Position numbers and translations under genes: made by a program. A stretch of DNA of 64,000 bases from assembly GCF_049994355.1 (NCBI RefSeq), contig NZ_CP188257.1:3968001-4032000 (forward strand), in the 5' to 3' direction. Positions 50,223-59,208 of the stretch are shown here, one piece after another. The notes under the pieces were generated by a model. The model made no database searches and was not told where the DNA came from. It saw only the letters and a list, made by a program, of their open reading frames with translations. The stretch is from Angustibacter sp049994355 (GTDB lineage: Bacteria > Actinomycetota > Actinomycetes > Actinomycetales > Angustibacteraceae). Numbering within the stretch: the first letter of the stretch is position 1; the number at the start of each line of letters is the position of its first letter.

Positions 50223-51941
50223 GTGCGCACCCTCCCCTATGCCGACCCCGGCACCCCGAACATCGACGGCCCCTGGCACCTGCTCGGGTGGATCGCGCGC
50301 GGGCAGAAGCTGACCCTGACGATCGGCATGCTGTGGGGCTGCGCGTGGATGTGCGCGCAGGCCCTCATCCCGGTCGCGGTCGGCCGCGGGATCAACCAAG
50401 GCGTCGTCGTGCACGACGGCAGCGCGCTGCTGCTGTGGTCCGGTGCCGTGCTCGCTCTGGCGTGCGTCCAGGCCATCTCCGGCGTGCTGCGCCACCGCGC
50501 CGCCGTGAGCAACTGGCTGCAGGCCAGCTTCCGGGTCGCCCAGCTGCTCGGTCACAAGGCGGCCGACACCGGCGAGGCGCTGCCGCGCACCGTGCCGACC
50601 GGTGAGGTGGTGGCCACGGTCACCAACGACGCCATGCGCCTGGGCGGGGCGTACGACGTGAGCGCCCGCTTCTCCGGCGCCATCCTCAGCTACGTCGTGG
50701 TCGCGATCATCCTGCTGCGCACCTCGGTCTCGCTCGGCCTGCTGGTGCTACTCGGCGTGCCGTTGCTGACCGCCGTGCTCGGGCTGCTGATCAAGCCGCT
50801 GCAGAAGCGCCAGGCAGAGCAGCGCGAGCAGTCCGGCAAGCTCACCACCCTCGGCGCCGACACCGTCGCGGGGCTGCGTGTGCTGCGCGGGATCGGGGGC
50901 GAGCAGACGTTCGTCACCCGGTACCGCAAGCGCTCCCAGATCGTCCGCGAGACGGGTGTCCGGGTAGCCGGTGTGCAGGCCGTGCTCGACGCCGCCCAGA
51001 TCCTGCTGCCCGGCATCTTCGTCGTGCTGGTCACCTGGCTCGGCGCGCGCCTCGTCGTCCAGGGCGAGATCGGGGTCGGCGACCTCGTCATGTTCTACGG
51101 GCTGTCCGCCTTCCTGGTCACGCCGCTGCGCACCGCGACCGAGATGGTCGACCGGCTGACCCGTGCGCACATCGGGGCTCGCCGGATCATCAACGTCCTG
51201 CGGGTCAGCCCCTACGTGCTCGACCGCACGCCGGGGCGCCGGGTCGAGCTGTCCGACGAGCTCCCGCTGTTCGACCCGACCTCGGGTGCGACGTTGCCGG
51301 CCGGCAAGCTCACGGCCGTCGTGTCCAGCCGGCCCGAGGAGTCCGCCGCGCTCGCCGACCGGCTCGGTCGGTTCAGCGAGGTCCCAGGGGCCCCGGTGCT
51401 GCTCGGTGACGAGCGGATCGACCTGCTGCCGCTGGCCGAGACCCGGCACCAGGTCGTGGTGAGTGAGAGCGATCCCAGACTGTTCACCGGGTCGCTGCGG
51501 GCCCAGCTCGTCGGTCCGTCCGGGGCCGACGACGACGAGGTGGCGCGGGCGATCCACACCGCCGCGGCGCACGACGTCCTGGACGCGCTGCCGCACGGCA
51601 TCGAGAGCGACGTCGAGGAGCGCGGTCGATCGTTCAGCGGCGGCCAGCGCCAGCGGCTCTCGCTGGCCCGCGCGTTGCTCACCGACGCGCCGACGCTGGT
51701 GCTCGTCGAGCCGACCAGCGCGGTCGATGCGCACACCGAGGCGAGGATCGCGTCCCGGCTGCGCCAGCACCGGGCAGGGCGCACGACCGTCGTGATGACC
51801 GCGAGCCCGCTGCTGCTGGACCACGCCGACCACGTGCTGTTCCTGGAGGGCGGCGAGGTCGTCGCCGAGGGAACGCACCGCGAGCTGCTGGCCGGCACAC
51901 CGGCCTACCGACACACCGTGATCCGAGGGGAGGACGAATGA
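50223..51941 (+). CDS. ABC exporter half, degenerate ATP site
   Basis: 572 residues. An ABC exporter transmembrane domain with six helices (about 35-310) is followed by a nucleotide-binding domain. The Walker A region (about 368-375) reads SSRPEESA instead of GxxGxGKS/T, and Walker B is LVLVEPTS with Val where the Asp should be; the signature SGGQRQR is intact. It overlaps the next exporter gene by 4 nt and must form a heterodimer with it. Export substrates of such pairs are mostly drugs or lipids. Confidence 0.93.
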   Translation: MRTLPYADPGTPNIDGPWHLLGWIARGQKLTLTIGMLWGCAWMCAQALIPVAVGRGINQGVVVHDGSALLLWSGAVLALACVQAISGVLRHRAAVSNWLQASFRVAQLLGHKAADTGEALPRTVPTGEVVATVTNDAMRLGGAYDVSARFSGAILSYVVVAIILLRTSVSLGLLVLLGVPLLTAVLGLLIKPLQKRQAEQREQSGKLTTLGADTVAGLRVLRGIGGEQTFVTRYRKRSQIVRETGVRVAGVQAVLDAAQILLPGIFVVLVTWLGARLVVQGEIGVGDLVMFYGLSAFLVTPLRTATEMVDRLTRAHIGARRIINVLRVSPYVLDRTPGRRVELSDELPLFDPTSGATLPAGKLTAVVSSRPEESAALADRLGRFSEVPGAPVLLGDERIDLLPLAETRHQVVVSESDPRLFTGSLRAQLVGPSGADDDEVARAIHTAAAHDVLDALPHGIESDVEERGRSFSGGQRQRLSLARALLTDAPTLVLVEPTSAVDAHTEARIASRLRQHRAGRTTVVMTASPLLLDHADHVLFLEGGEVVAEGTHRELLAGTPAYRHTVIRGEDE

Positions 51942-53785
51942 GCACCACGACCCCGACGGCGAGCTCGACCAAGCTCCCTGTCGCCGGACCGGACAGCGTG
52001 CGCCGCGAGGCCAAGCTGCTCGCCCGCGAGTACCGGACGGGCCTCAGCGTCGTCCTCGGCCTGCACGGGCTCGCGGCCATCGCCGGGCTGGCCGGTCCGG
52101 CCCTGATCGGCCGCATGGTCGACCAGGTGACCGACGGCGCCGGCCTGAGCGTGGTCAACAAGCTGTCGGCCTTCCTGGCCGCAGCGATCGTGGTGCAGAC
52201 GGTGTTCATGTACCTCGCCCGCAGGCAGTCCTTCGTGCTGGGCGAGACGGTCTTCGCACAGCTGCGCGAGCAGTTCATGGACCGCGTCGTCGCCCTTCCG
52301 CTGTCGACGGTCGAGCGGGCCGGCACCGGCGACCTCGTCACCCGAACCACGCGGGACGTGGACGCCCTCTCGCACACGGTGCGCTTCGCGGTGCCGTCCG
52401 TGCTGGTCGCGATCGTCGCCACCGTGCTGACTACCATCGCGACGTTCGCGGCCGGCTGGAAGGTCGCGCTGCCGGTGCTCGTCGCCGTACCGATCCTGTG
52501 GACCGGCACCCGCTGGTACCTCAAGCGCGCTCCCGCCGGCTACCTGCGCGAGGGCGCGACGTACGCGGTGCTCAACGGCACCGTGACCGAGACCGTGGAC
52601 GGCGCACGCACCGTCGAGGCACTGGGACTCGGCAGCGAGCGGCGCCGAGCCGTCGACCGCGACCTGGCCGGCTGCTACAAGGCGGAGCGCTACACGCTGT
52701 TCCTGCGCTCGGTGTGGTTCCCGAGTGTCGAGTTCGGCTACTTCCTTCCCGTCGCCGCGACGCTGCTGTGGGGTGGCTGGCTGGCCGGAGAGGGTCAGGC
52801 CACGGTCGGCCAGGTCACCGCCGTCACCCTCTACGTGCTGCAGCTGATGGGTCCGGTGGACGAGCTCTTGTCCTGGCTGGACGAGATCCAGGTCGGCGCC
52901 GCCTCCTTCGCGCGCATCATCGGTATCGGCGACGTGCCCAACGACCGGACCGCGAGCGGCGAGCAGCCGAGCGGCACCGAGATCACCGCCCAGGACGTGC
53001 GCTACGCGTACCGCGAGGGCCACGACGTGCTGGACGGCATCAGCATCGACCTCGCACCGGGCGAGCGGCTCGCGGTGGTCGGACCCTCCGGCGCCGGCAA
53101 GTCGACCCTGGGCCGCCTGCTGGCCGGGATCCATGGCCCACGCACAGGTTCGGTCAACGTCGGCGGCGTTCCGCTGGTCGAGCTGGAGCTGGACGACCTT
53201 CGCGGTCACGTGGCGCTGGTCACCCAGGAGCACCACGTGTTCGTCGGGTCGCTGGCCGACAACCTGCGGCTGGCCCGCCCCGGGGCGAGCGACGACGAGC
53301 TGCGCGAGGCGATGTCCGCCGTCGACGCCCTCGGCTGGGCCGAGCGCCTGCCGCAGGGCATGGACACCGAGGTCGGCTCCGGCGGGGTCGAGCTGACGCC
53401 GCCGCAGGCGCAGCAGCTCGCGCTGGCCCGGCTGGTGCTGAACGACCCGCACACGCTGGTGCTGGACGAGGCCACGTCGCTGCTCGACCCGCGGGCGGCT
53501 CGCCACCTCGAGCGGTCGCTGTCCGCCGTCCTGGACGGTCGCACCGTGGTCGCCATCGCGCACCGGCTGCACACCGCGCACGACGCGGACCGGGTCGCCG
53601 TGGTCGAGGACGGCAGGGTCAGCGAGATCGGCACGCACCACGAGCTGGTGAACGCCGGTGGCCCGTACGCCGCACTGTGGGAGTCCTGGACGGACGCGCC
53701 GTCGGCCGGCTCAGGCGCCTCAGGCGGCTCAGGCGGCTCAAGCGGCTCGTCTGCGTCCTCCACGGTTTCTACCGAACAGCCGTAA
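51938..53785 (+). CDS. ABC exporter half, catalytic ATP site
   Basis: 615 residues; six helices (about 45-335) and an NBD with intact Walker A GPSGAGKST (383-391) and Walker B TLVLDEATS. Its signature region reads LTPPQAQQLALARL, missing the LSGGQ core. With the preceding protein it forms a heterodimer having one complete ATP site (Walker A/B of this subunit, signature of the partner). The tail (about 590-612) is a low-complexity Ser/Gly repeat (9-bp DNA repeats). It ends just before a strong hairpin. Confidence 0.93.
   Translation: MSTTTPTASSTKLPVAGPDSVRREAKLLAREYRTGLSVVLGLHGLAAIAGLAGPALIGRMVDQVTDGAGLSVVNKLSAFLAAAIVVQTVFMYLARRQSFVLGETVFAQLREQFMDRVVALPLSTVERAGTGDLVTRTTRDVDALSHTVRFAVPSVLVAIVATVLTTIATFAAGWKVALPVLVAVPILWTGTRWYLKRAPAGYLREGATYAVLNGTVTETVDGARTVEALGLGSERRRAVDRDLAGCYKAERYTLFLRSVWFPSVEFGYFLPVAATLLWGGWLAGEGQATVGQVTAVTLYVLQLMGPVDELLSWLDEIQVGAASFARIIGIGDVPNDRTASGEQPSGTEITAQDVRYAYREGHDVLDGISIDLAPGERLAVVGPSGAGKSTLGRLLAGIHGPRTGSVNVGGVPLVELELDDLRGHVALVTQEHHVFVGSLADNLRLARPGASDDELREAMSAVDALGWAERLPQGMDTEVGSGGVELTPPQAQQLALARLVLNDPHTLVLDEATSLLDPRAARHLERSLSAVLDGRTVVAIAHRLHTAHDADRVAVVEDGRVSEIGTHHELVNAGGPYAALWESWTDAPSAGSGASGGSGGSSGSSASSTVSTEQP
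53708..53743 (+). repeat. 9-bp coding repeat, Ser/Gly tail
   Basis: GGCTCAGGC and one-base variants repeat four times and encode the Gly/Ser-rich tail of the ABC exporter. Confidence 0.75.
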
Positions 53786-53812
53786 CCTCCCGGCACCCGA
53801 GTCGTTGAGCGG

Positions 53813-53860
53813 GGTGACGCGGGGTCGGCCGTCCACCCCCGGTGCCGGCCCCGCGTCACC
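53813..53860 (+). terminator. Long hairpin after the ABC exporter operon
   Basis: The 17-bp arms GGTGACGCGGGGTCGGC (53813-53829) and 53844-53860 pair fully with one G-U, around a 14-nt loop. No U tract. Confidence 0.65.
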
Positions 53861-53906
53861 AGCCGGTGCGGCACGAGCGGCCGCGGCCCATGGCAGAGTT
53901 CGCGCC

Positions 53907-54812
53907 ATGACCGGCAGACCCTCCCGACGCACCGTGCTGATCGGCGGCGCCGCCGGCCTGGTGTGCCTGGCGGCCGCAGCCGTCGGCGGCGTCGAGGCCG
54001 GCCTGCTGCCCGGACGGCCGGGCCTCGACCACGCGCTCGGACTGGACGACGTCGACGGCGACCGACCGTCGACCGAGCCGGGTCCGGTCGACTACCACTC
54101 GTTCGACTCCACGGCACGCGGACGGCGGGTCAGCTGGGGACTGTTCCGCCCGGACGACCGTCCAGCGAAGGGTCTGCCCGTCGTCCTGTCCCTGCACGGG
54201 CGCGGCGGCGACGCCCGCAGCACGCACGACGTCCTGCTTGCCGACGCCTACCTGGCCGACCACGTCCGCCGCGGTGGCGCACCGCTGGTGATCGTGTCGG
54301 TGGACGGCGCAGACACCTACTGGCACCCACGGCGGGACGGCGACGACCCGCTCGCGATGATCCTCGACGAGCTGCTCCCCCGGGTCGGCGACCTGGGCGC
54401 CAGGGTCGACCGGGTCGGGGTCGTCGGCTACTCGATGGGCGGCTACGCCGGCCTGATGCTGGCCCGGGAGAGCGAGGCGGACCGCCTGGGCGGGCTGCGG
54501 GTGGCAGCAGCGGCCGCGTCCAGCCCGGCCCTTTTCGCGTCCGCTGCGGCCAGCTCGCCAGGCGCGTTCGACGGGCCGGCGGACTGGCACCGCTGGGGAG
54601 ACCTGGCGGCTCATCCACAGGTCGCGCGCACCCCGTTGCACGTGGACTGCGGAACCAGCGACCCGTTCGCGGAGCAGACCCGGCGCTACCGCAGGAACTG
54701 CGCGAGGACTCCCGCCGGCGGGTTCAGCAAGGGCGGCCACCACCCGGACTACTGGCGCTCGGTGCTGCCGGACCAGCTCACGTTCCTCAGCCAGCAGCTG
54801 TCCGGCGGCTGA
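53907..54812 (+). CDS. Tat-exported alpha/beta-hydrolase esterase
   Basis: 301 residues. A twin-arginine signal (SRRTVLIGG) with an Ala/Gly-rich h-region ends near residue 35. The hydrolase domain has VVLSLHGRGGD (oxyanion hole), VVGYSMGGYAG (nucleophile Ser) and a late DCGTSDPF acidic residue and GGHHPDYW with catalytic His. It resembles the esterase D/antigen-85-like group of exported esterases. A CAGAGT sequence 7 nt upstream could be a weak -10. Substrate unknown. Confidence 0.85.
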   Translation: MTGRPSRRTVLIGGAAGLVCLAAAAVGGVEAGLLPGRPGLDHALGLDDVDGDRPSTEPGPVDYHSFDSTARGRRVSWGLFRPDDRPAKGLPVVLSLHGRGGDARSTHDVLLADAYLADHVRRGGAPLVIVSVDGADTYWHPRRDGDDPLAMILDELLPRVGDLGARVDRVGVVGYSMGGYAGLMLARESEADRLGGLRVAAAAASSPALFASAAASSPGAFDGPADWHRWGDLAAHPQVARTPLHVDCGTSDPFAEQTRRYRRNCARTPAGGFSKGGHHPDYWRSVLPDQLTFLSQQLSGG

Positions 54813-54819
54813 TCCAGAC

Positions 54820-55740
54820 TCACAGGTCGTAGTGCACGCCGGTCGCCTCGGCCGACCACAGCCACAGGGCCGCGGCGAGGTCCGGGTCGTACGCGGCTGC
54901 CATCGCGGTGAGCCGGACCGGGTGCCCGCGCCAACCGCCCCAGCCACCCGGGCCGATGAACTCGGTCGCCCGGACGTCCGGATCGGTCGCCGCGAACAGC
55001 AGGGGCCAGGCACCGTGCGCGGCCGGCTGACCGAGCGCCGCGGAGCCGGCGGTCATCAGCCGTCCGGTCCAGCCCGCACCCGCCGGCCCGTTGCTGACCA
55101 GCTGGGTCGCCGCCCAGCCAGGGTGCGCCGCGACGCTGACCAGGTCGAGCCCGGCGGCCTGGGCGACCCGGTGCAGCTGCATGGTGAACAGCAGGTTCGC
55201 CAGCTTGCTCTGGCCGTAGGCCCGCCACGGCTTGTAGGACTGCTCGCCGTCCAGGTCGTCGAAGTCGATCCGACCCATCCGGTGCGCCGGGCTGCTCACG
55301 GTGACCACCCGCGCCGCCCCCAGTCCGCCCAGCAGCAACCCGGTCAGCGCGAAGTGCCCCAGGTGGTTGGTCGCCAGCTGCAGCTCGTGCCCATCGGCTG
55401 ACAGGGCGCGCTCGGACGGCGCCATCACCCCGGCGTTGTTGACCAGCACGTCGATCCGCGGCCGGGCGTCGAGCAGTTCCGCCGCGAAGCGCCGCACCGA
55501 CGCCAGGTCCGCCAGGTCCAGCTGACGCAGCTCGACGCTCGCCGCCGACACCCGAGCCCGCAGCCCGCGCAGGGCCTCGTCACCACGTTCGGCGTTGCGG
55601 CAGGCCAGCACCACGTGCGCGCCGTGCCGGGCCAGCTCGACGCTGGCCTCGAACCCGACCCCGCTGTTCGCGCCGGTGACGACCGCCACCTGGCCGGACA
55701 GGTCGCCGATGTCGCTGGACGTCCACCTCGACGAGCTCAC
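54820..55740 (-). CDS. Short-chain dehydrogenase/reductase
   Basis: 306 residues. The Rossmann motif is TGANSGVG (about 21-28), NNAGV follows near residue 100 and the catalytic Tyr-x3-Lys is YGQSKLAN near residue 179, with the preceding Ser in TVSSPAH. It belongs to the classical SDRs of the retinol-dehydrogenase-like type. The GTG start overlaps the GMC oxidoreductase stop (GTGA), so it is coupled to it and may act on the same sterol or alcohol chain. Substrate unknown. Confidence 0.93.
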   Translation of the reverse strand: MSSSRWTSSDIGDLSGQVAVVTGANSGVGFEASVELARHGAHVVLACRNAERGDEALRGLRARVSAASVELRQLDLADLASVRRFAAELLDARPRIDVLVNNAGVMAPSERALSADGHELQLATNHLGHFALTGLLLGGLGAARVVTVSSPAHRMGRIDFDDLDGEQSYKPWRAYGQSKLANLLFTMQLHRVAQAAGLDLVSVAAHPGWAATQLVSNGPAGAGWTGRLMTAGSAALGQPAAHGAWPLLFAATDPDVRATEFIGPGGWGGWRGHPVRLTAMAAAYDPDLAAALWLWSAEATGVHYDL

Positions 55741-57560
55741 CGGGCGCCTTCGACCTCGCCGGCGGCCCAGCGCAGCGCACCGGGAGCGGACTCGGGGACG
55801 GCCGGACGGCGCGGCGGCACCGGCTCGACCCGACGGTAGGGCTGACCGACCTCCGGCCGCGGGTCGGCCTCATCCACGTTGGGCCACAACGACATCGCCC
55901 GCTCGGCCTGCGCCGTGATGGTAAGCGACGGGTTGACCCCGAGGTTCGCGGACACCGCGGACCCGTCGACCACGTGCAGCCCCGGGTATCCATGCACCCG
56001 CAGGTACGGGTCGAGGACGCCCTGCTCCGCCGTCCGGCCGATCACGCAGCCACCGAGGAAGTGCGCGGTCAGCGGGACGTTGGCCAGGTCACCCAGCGTC
56101 CCACCGGGCTCGGTGCGCACCCCGGTCCGCTCCGCAAGCCTGCTCGACAGCCGCCGGACGGCCTTGTGCCCCAACGGAATCCACGTCGGGTTGGGCTGGC
56201 CGTGCCCCTGTCGCGAGGTGAGCCCGACCGGCGAGAAGCCGAGCCGGCCGAGCAGCCGGTGCCGACGCGGCGAGACGGTCAGCGAGTTGTCCAGGGACTG
56301 CATCACCAGGCCGATCACGGCCCGCTCGCTGAACCGGCGCACCGACAGCGAGCGCGCGAACACGTCCGGATGACGCACCACCTGGCCGAGGAACCGGACG
56401 CCGCGCGGCACCCGCCCGCCGCCGTCCACGAGCATCCCGGCCAGCAGTCCCATCGCGTTGGAACCCTTGCCGTACCGGACGTTCTCGACGTGGGTGTCCG
56501 CGTCGGGATGGAACGAGGAGGTGATCGCCACCCCGCGAGTCAGGTCGACGTCGTCCGGCACCCGCTCGGTCATCGCGCCGAGCAGCGCCTCGGAGTTGGT
56601 GCGGGTCAGCACGCCGAGCCGCGCCGACAGCCCGGGCAGCCGCCCGGCGTCGCGCATCCGGTGCAGCAGCCGCTGGGTGCCCCACGTCCCGGCGGCCAGC
56701 ACCACCTGCCGGGCGGTCGTCGTCCGCCGGTCCTTGCGAACCCAGGCGCCGGTGCGTTCGGTGGTCACCCGGTAGCCGGCGCCCGGGTCACCGGCGTCGA
56801 CCGGCACGACGTCCACGACCGTGCGCATCGGCACCACCTGGACGCCGATGGACTCGGCCAGGGCCAGGTAGTTCTTGACCAGGGTGTTCTTCGCGCCGAC
56901 CCGGCAGCCGACCATGCAGTTGCCGCACTCGGTGCAGCCGGTGCGTTCGGGTCCGGCGCCGCCGAAGTACGGGTCAGGGACCCGGACGCCGGGCTCGCGG
57001 GTCGGTGCACCGTCCGGGCCGGGCCGGCCGAAGAAGACTCCCACCGGGGTCTTGCGGAAGGTATGGCCGACGCCCATCTCGTCGGCGACCGCGTGCATGA
57101 TCTCCTCGACCGGACCGTCGCACGGGTTGGTCACCACGCCGAGCATCCGTGCGGCCTGGTCGTAGTGCGGGGTCAGCTCGTCCGCCCAGTCGGTGATGGC
57201 GGCCCACTGCGGGTCGTCGAAGAAGGCCTTGGGCGGCACGTACAGCGTGTTCGCGTAGTTCAGTGAGCCTCCGCCGACCCCAGCGCCGGCCAGCAGCATG
57301 ACGTCCGGCAGCCGGTGGATGCGCTGCACGCCGAAGCACCCCAGCCGGGGCGCCCACAGGAAGCGCCGCAGGTCCCACGACGTACGGGCCAGCTCGTCGT
57401 CCGCGAAACGGCGTCCCGACTCCACGACCTGGACGCGGTATCCCTTCTCCCGCAACCGGAGTGCGGCCACCGACCCCCCGAAGCCCGAGCCCACGACGAG
57501 CACGTCGAGCACGTCGACATCGACGTCCGTCCCAGCCCCCGGCGCGGAGGGGGAGGTCAC
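55737..57560 (-). CDS. GMC oxidoreductase, ChoD-like
   Basis: 607 residues from a GTG that overlaps the aldehyde dehydrogenase stop. The FAD loop is LVVGSGFGGSV near residue 22, GAGVGGGSLNYAN follows, and the C-terminal part has THFLGGC-type AHFLGGCVIG and NPSLTITAQAERAM. A Cys cluster C209-x2-C212-x2-C215-x3-C219 looks like an iron-sulphur ligand set. The position after guaB3 recalls Rv3409c (ChoD) of mycobacteria. Whether it oxidises cholesterol is unproven; some ChoD proteins do not. Confidence 0.9.
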   Translation of the reverse strand: MTSPSAPGAGTDVDVDVLDVLVVGSGFGGSVAALRLREKGYRVQVVESGRRFADDELARTSWDLRRFLWAPRLGCFGVQRIHRLPDVMLLAGAGVGGGSLNYANTLYVPPKAFFDDPQWAAITDWADELTPHYDQAARMLGVVTNPCDGPVEEIMHAVADEMGVGHTFRKTPVGVFFGRPGPDGAPTREPGVRVPDPYFGGAGPERTGCTECGNCMVGCRVGAKNTLVKNYLALAESIGVQVVPMRTVVDVVPVDAGDPGAGYRVTTERTGAWVRKDRRTTTARQVVLAAGTWGTQRLLHRMRDAGRLPGLSARLGVLTRTNSEALLGAMTERVPDDVDLTRGVAITSSFHPDADTHVENVRYGKGSNAMGLLAGMLVDGGGRVPRGVRFLGQVVRHPDVFARSLSVRRFSERAVIGLVMQSLDNSLTVSPRRHRLLGRLGFSPVGLTSRQGHGQPNPTWIPLGHKAVRRLSSRLAERTGVRTEPGGTLGDLANVPLTAHFLGGCVIGRTAEQGVLDPYLRVHGYPGLHVVDGSAVSANLGVNPSLTITAQAERAMSLWPNVDEADPRPEVGQPYRRVEPVPPRRPAVPESAPGALRWAAGEVEGAR

Positions 57561-59146
57561 CGGACGCCGACCCGCTTCATGACCTTCATCGCGAAGGTCA
57601 GCGTCCGCGTCCACTGTGAGTGGCTCATCCCGAACGGCGCACCGAAGCCGAGCAGCCGCTGCACCGTGACGTTCTGCGCCTCGGTGTACTTGGTGATGCC
57701 CTCGGCGCCGTGCCGACGTCCCAGGCCGCTGGACCGCATGCCACCCATCGGCGCGCCCATGCTGCCCCAGGCGGCGGCGTAGGCCTCGTTGATGTTCACC
57801 GTCCCGGCCTTGATCCGAGCGGCGAGCCGGCGACCGCGCGTGACGTCGCGGGTCCAGATGCTCGCGTTGAGGCCGTAGTCGCCCTCGTTGGCGAACCGGA
57901 CCGCCTCGTCGTCCCCGCCGACCCGGTAGACCGACACGACCGGGCCGAACGTCTCCTCGGCGTAGCAGGTCATCCCGGGCTGCACGCCCTCCAGGATGGT
58001 GGGCTCGTAGAACAGCGGGCCCAGGTCCGGGCGGGCCTTTCCGCCGGCCAGCACCCGCGCCCCGCCTGCCACGGCGTCGTCCACGTGCCGGGTGACCGTC
58101 TCCAGCTGCTGGGCCGAGATCAGCGAGCCGACGTCGACACTGAAGTCCATCGCCGGACCCATCCGCAGCGCGCGGACCCGGGCGACGAACTGGTCCAGGA
58201 ACGCGTCCGCGATCTCCTCGTGCAGCAGCATCCGCTCGACCGAGATGCACAGCTGCCCGGTGCTGGAGAAGCATGCGCGCACCGCGCCCTCCGCCGCCCG
58301 GTCCAGGTCGGCGTCCTGCGCGACGTACATGGCGTTCTTGCCGCCCAGCTCGAGGCTGGCGCCGACCAGCCGGCGGCCGGCCTGCTCGGCGACCAGTCGG
58401 CCGGTGCGGGTCGAGCCGGTGAAGCACACGTAGTCCGCGTGCTCGACGATCGCCGTGCCGACCACCGGACCGTCGCCGACCACGACGCGGACCAGTCCCT
58501 CGGGGATGCCGGCATCGGCGAGCAGCTCGAGCGCCCGCAGCGCGGTCAGGGCGGTCTGCGAGTCGGGCTTGAGGACGACGGCGTTGCCGGCCAGCAGGGC
58601 GGGCAGGGTGTCCGAGACCGCCAGGGTGAGCGGGTAGTTCCAGGGCGCGATGATGCCGACCACGCCCTTGGGCAACCGCTGCTCGACCGCCTGGGAGAGC
58701 AGCGGGAACGCGCCCTGGCGCTTGCGCGGCCGCAGGTAGGACGACGCCCGCCGGCCGTAGTGCCGGGCGACGATCGCGACGTCGAGGATCTCCTCGAACG
58801 CGTGCGCGCGGGACTTGCCGTTCTCGATCTGGATGAGGTCCAGCAGGTCGTCCTGAGCAGCCAGCACGAGGTCGTGCAGCCGCAGCAGGCAGCGCGCGCG
58901 GTCGGCGAGGTCGCGCTGGGCCCACGCGCGCTGCGCAGCGCGGGCGCCTTCGATGGCGACCTCGACGTCGCCCGGGGTGGACACCGGCAGCATCGCGATC
59001 GGTGCTCCGGTGAACGGCGCGTACGCGGTCCTGGTCTGCGCCCGAGGGCTGGCCACGATCCGGCGGGCGAGGCGACGGGCCAGGGCCGGGTCCACGGCGT
59101 AGGTGGCAGCGGCGTCCGTCTCGGGGTCGGCGATCAGGTCGGACAT
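57557..59146 (-). CDS. Succinic-semialdehyde dehydrogenase-like enzyme (GabD2-like)
   Basis: 529 residues. It has the ALDH signatures GIIAPWNYPL, SLELGGKNAM (catalytic Glu) and STGQLCISVERM (catalytic Cys), and the NAD(P) loop FTGSTRTG. Closest in outline to the actinobacterial succinic-semialdehyde dehydrogenase group (GabD2). It heads a coupled run with the GMC oxidoreductase and SDR, suggesting that an alcohol is oxidised to an acid through an aldehyde. A TAGGGT box 6 nt upstream predicts a leaderless mRNA. Confidence 0.9.
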   Translation of the reverse strand: MSDLIADPETDAAATYAVDPALARRLARRIVASPRAQTRTAYAPFTGAPIAMLPVSTPGDVEVAIEGARAAQRAWAQRDLADRARCLLRLHDLVLAAQDDLLDLIQIENGKSRAHAFEEILDVAIVARHYGRRASSYLRPRKRQGAFPLLSQAVEQRLPKGVVGIIAPWNYPLTLAVSDTLPALLAGNAVVLKPDSQTALTALRALELLADAGIPEGLVRVVVGDGPVVGTAIVEHADYVCFTGSTRTGRLVAEQAGRRLVGASLELGGKNAMYVAQDADLDRAAEGAVRACFSSTGQLCISVERMLLHEEIADAFLDQFVARVRALRMGPAMDFSVDVGSLISAQQLETVTRHVDDAVAGGARVLAGGKARPDLGPLFYEPTILEGVQPGMTCYAEETFGPVVSVYRVGGDDEAVRFANEGDYGLNASIWTRDVTRGRRLAARIKAGTVNINEAYAAAWGSMGAPMGGMRSSGLGRRHGAEGITKYTEAQNVTVQRLLGFGAPFGMSHSQWTRTLTFAMKVMKRVGVR

Positions 59147-59152
59147 GCCCTC

Positions 59153-59158
59153 ACCCTA
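59153..59158 (-). promoter_or_regulatory. -10 box of the aldehyde dehydrogenase operon
   Basis: TAGGGT on the minus strand, 6 nt before the ATG at 59146. Confidence 0.55.
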
Positions 59159-59208
59159 AGCCCCGGCTCACGGCGTCGCTACCAATCAGTAACTCCCGCG
59201 ATTCCAGG

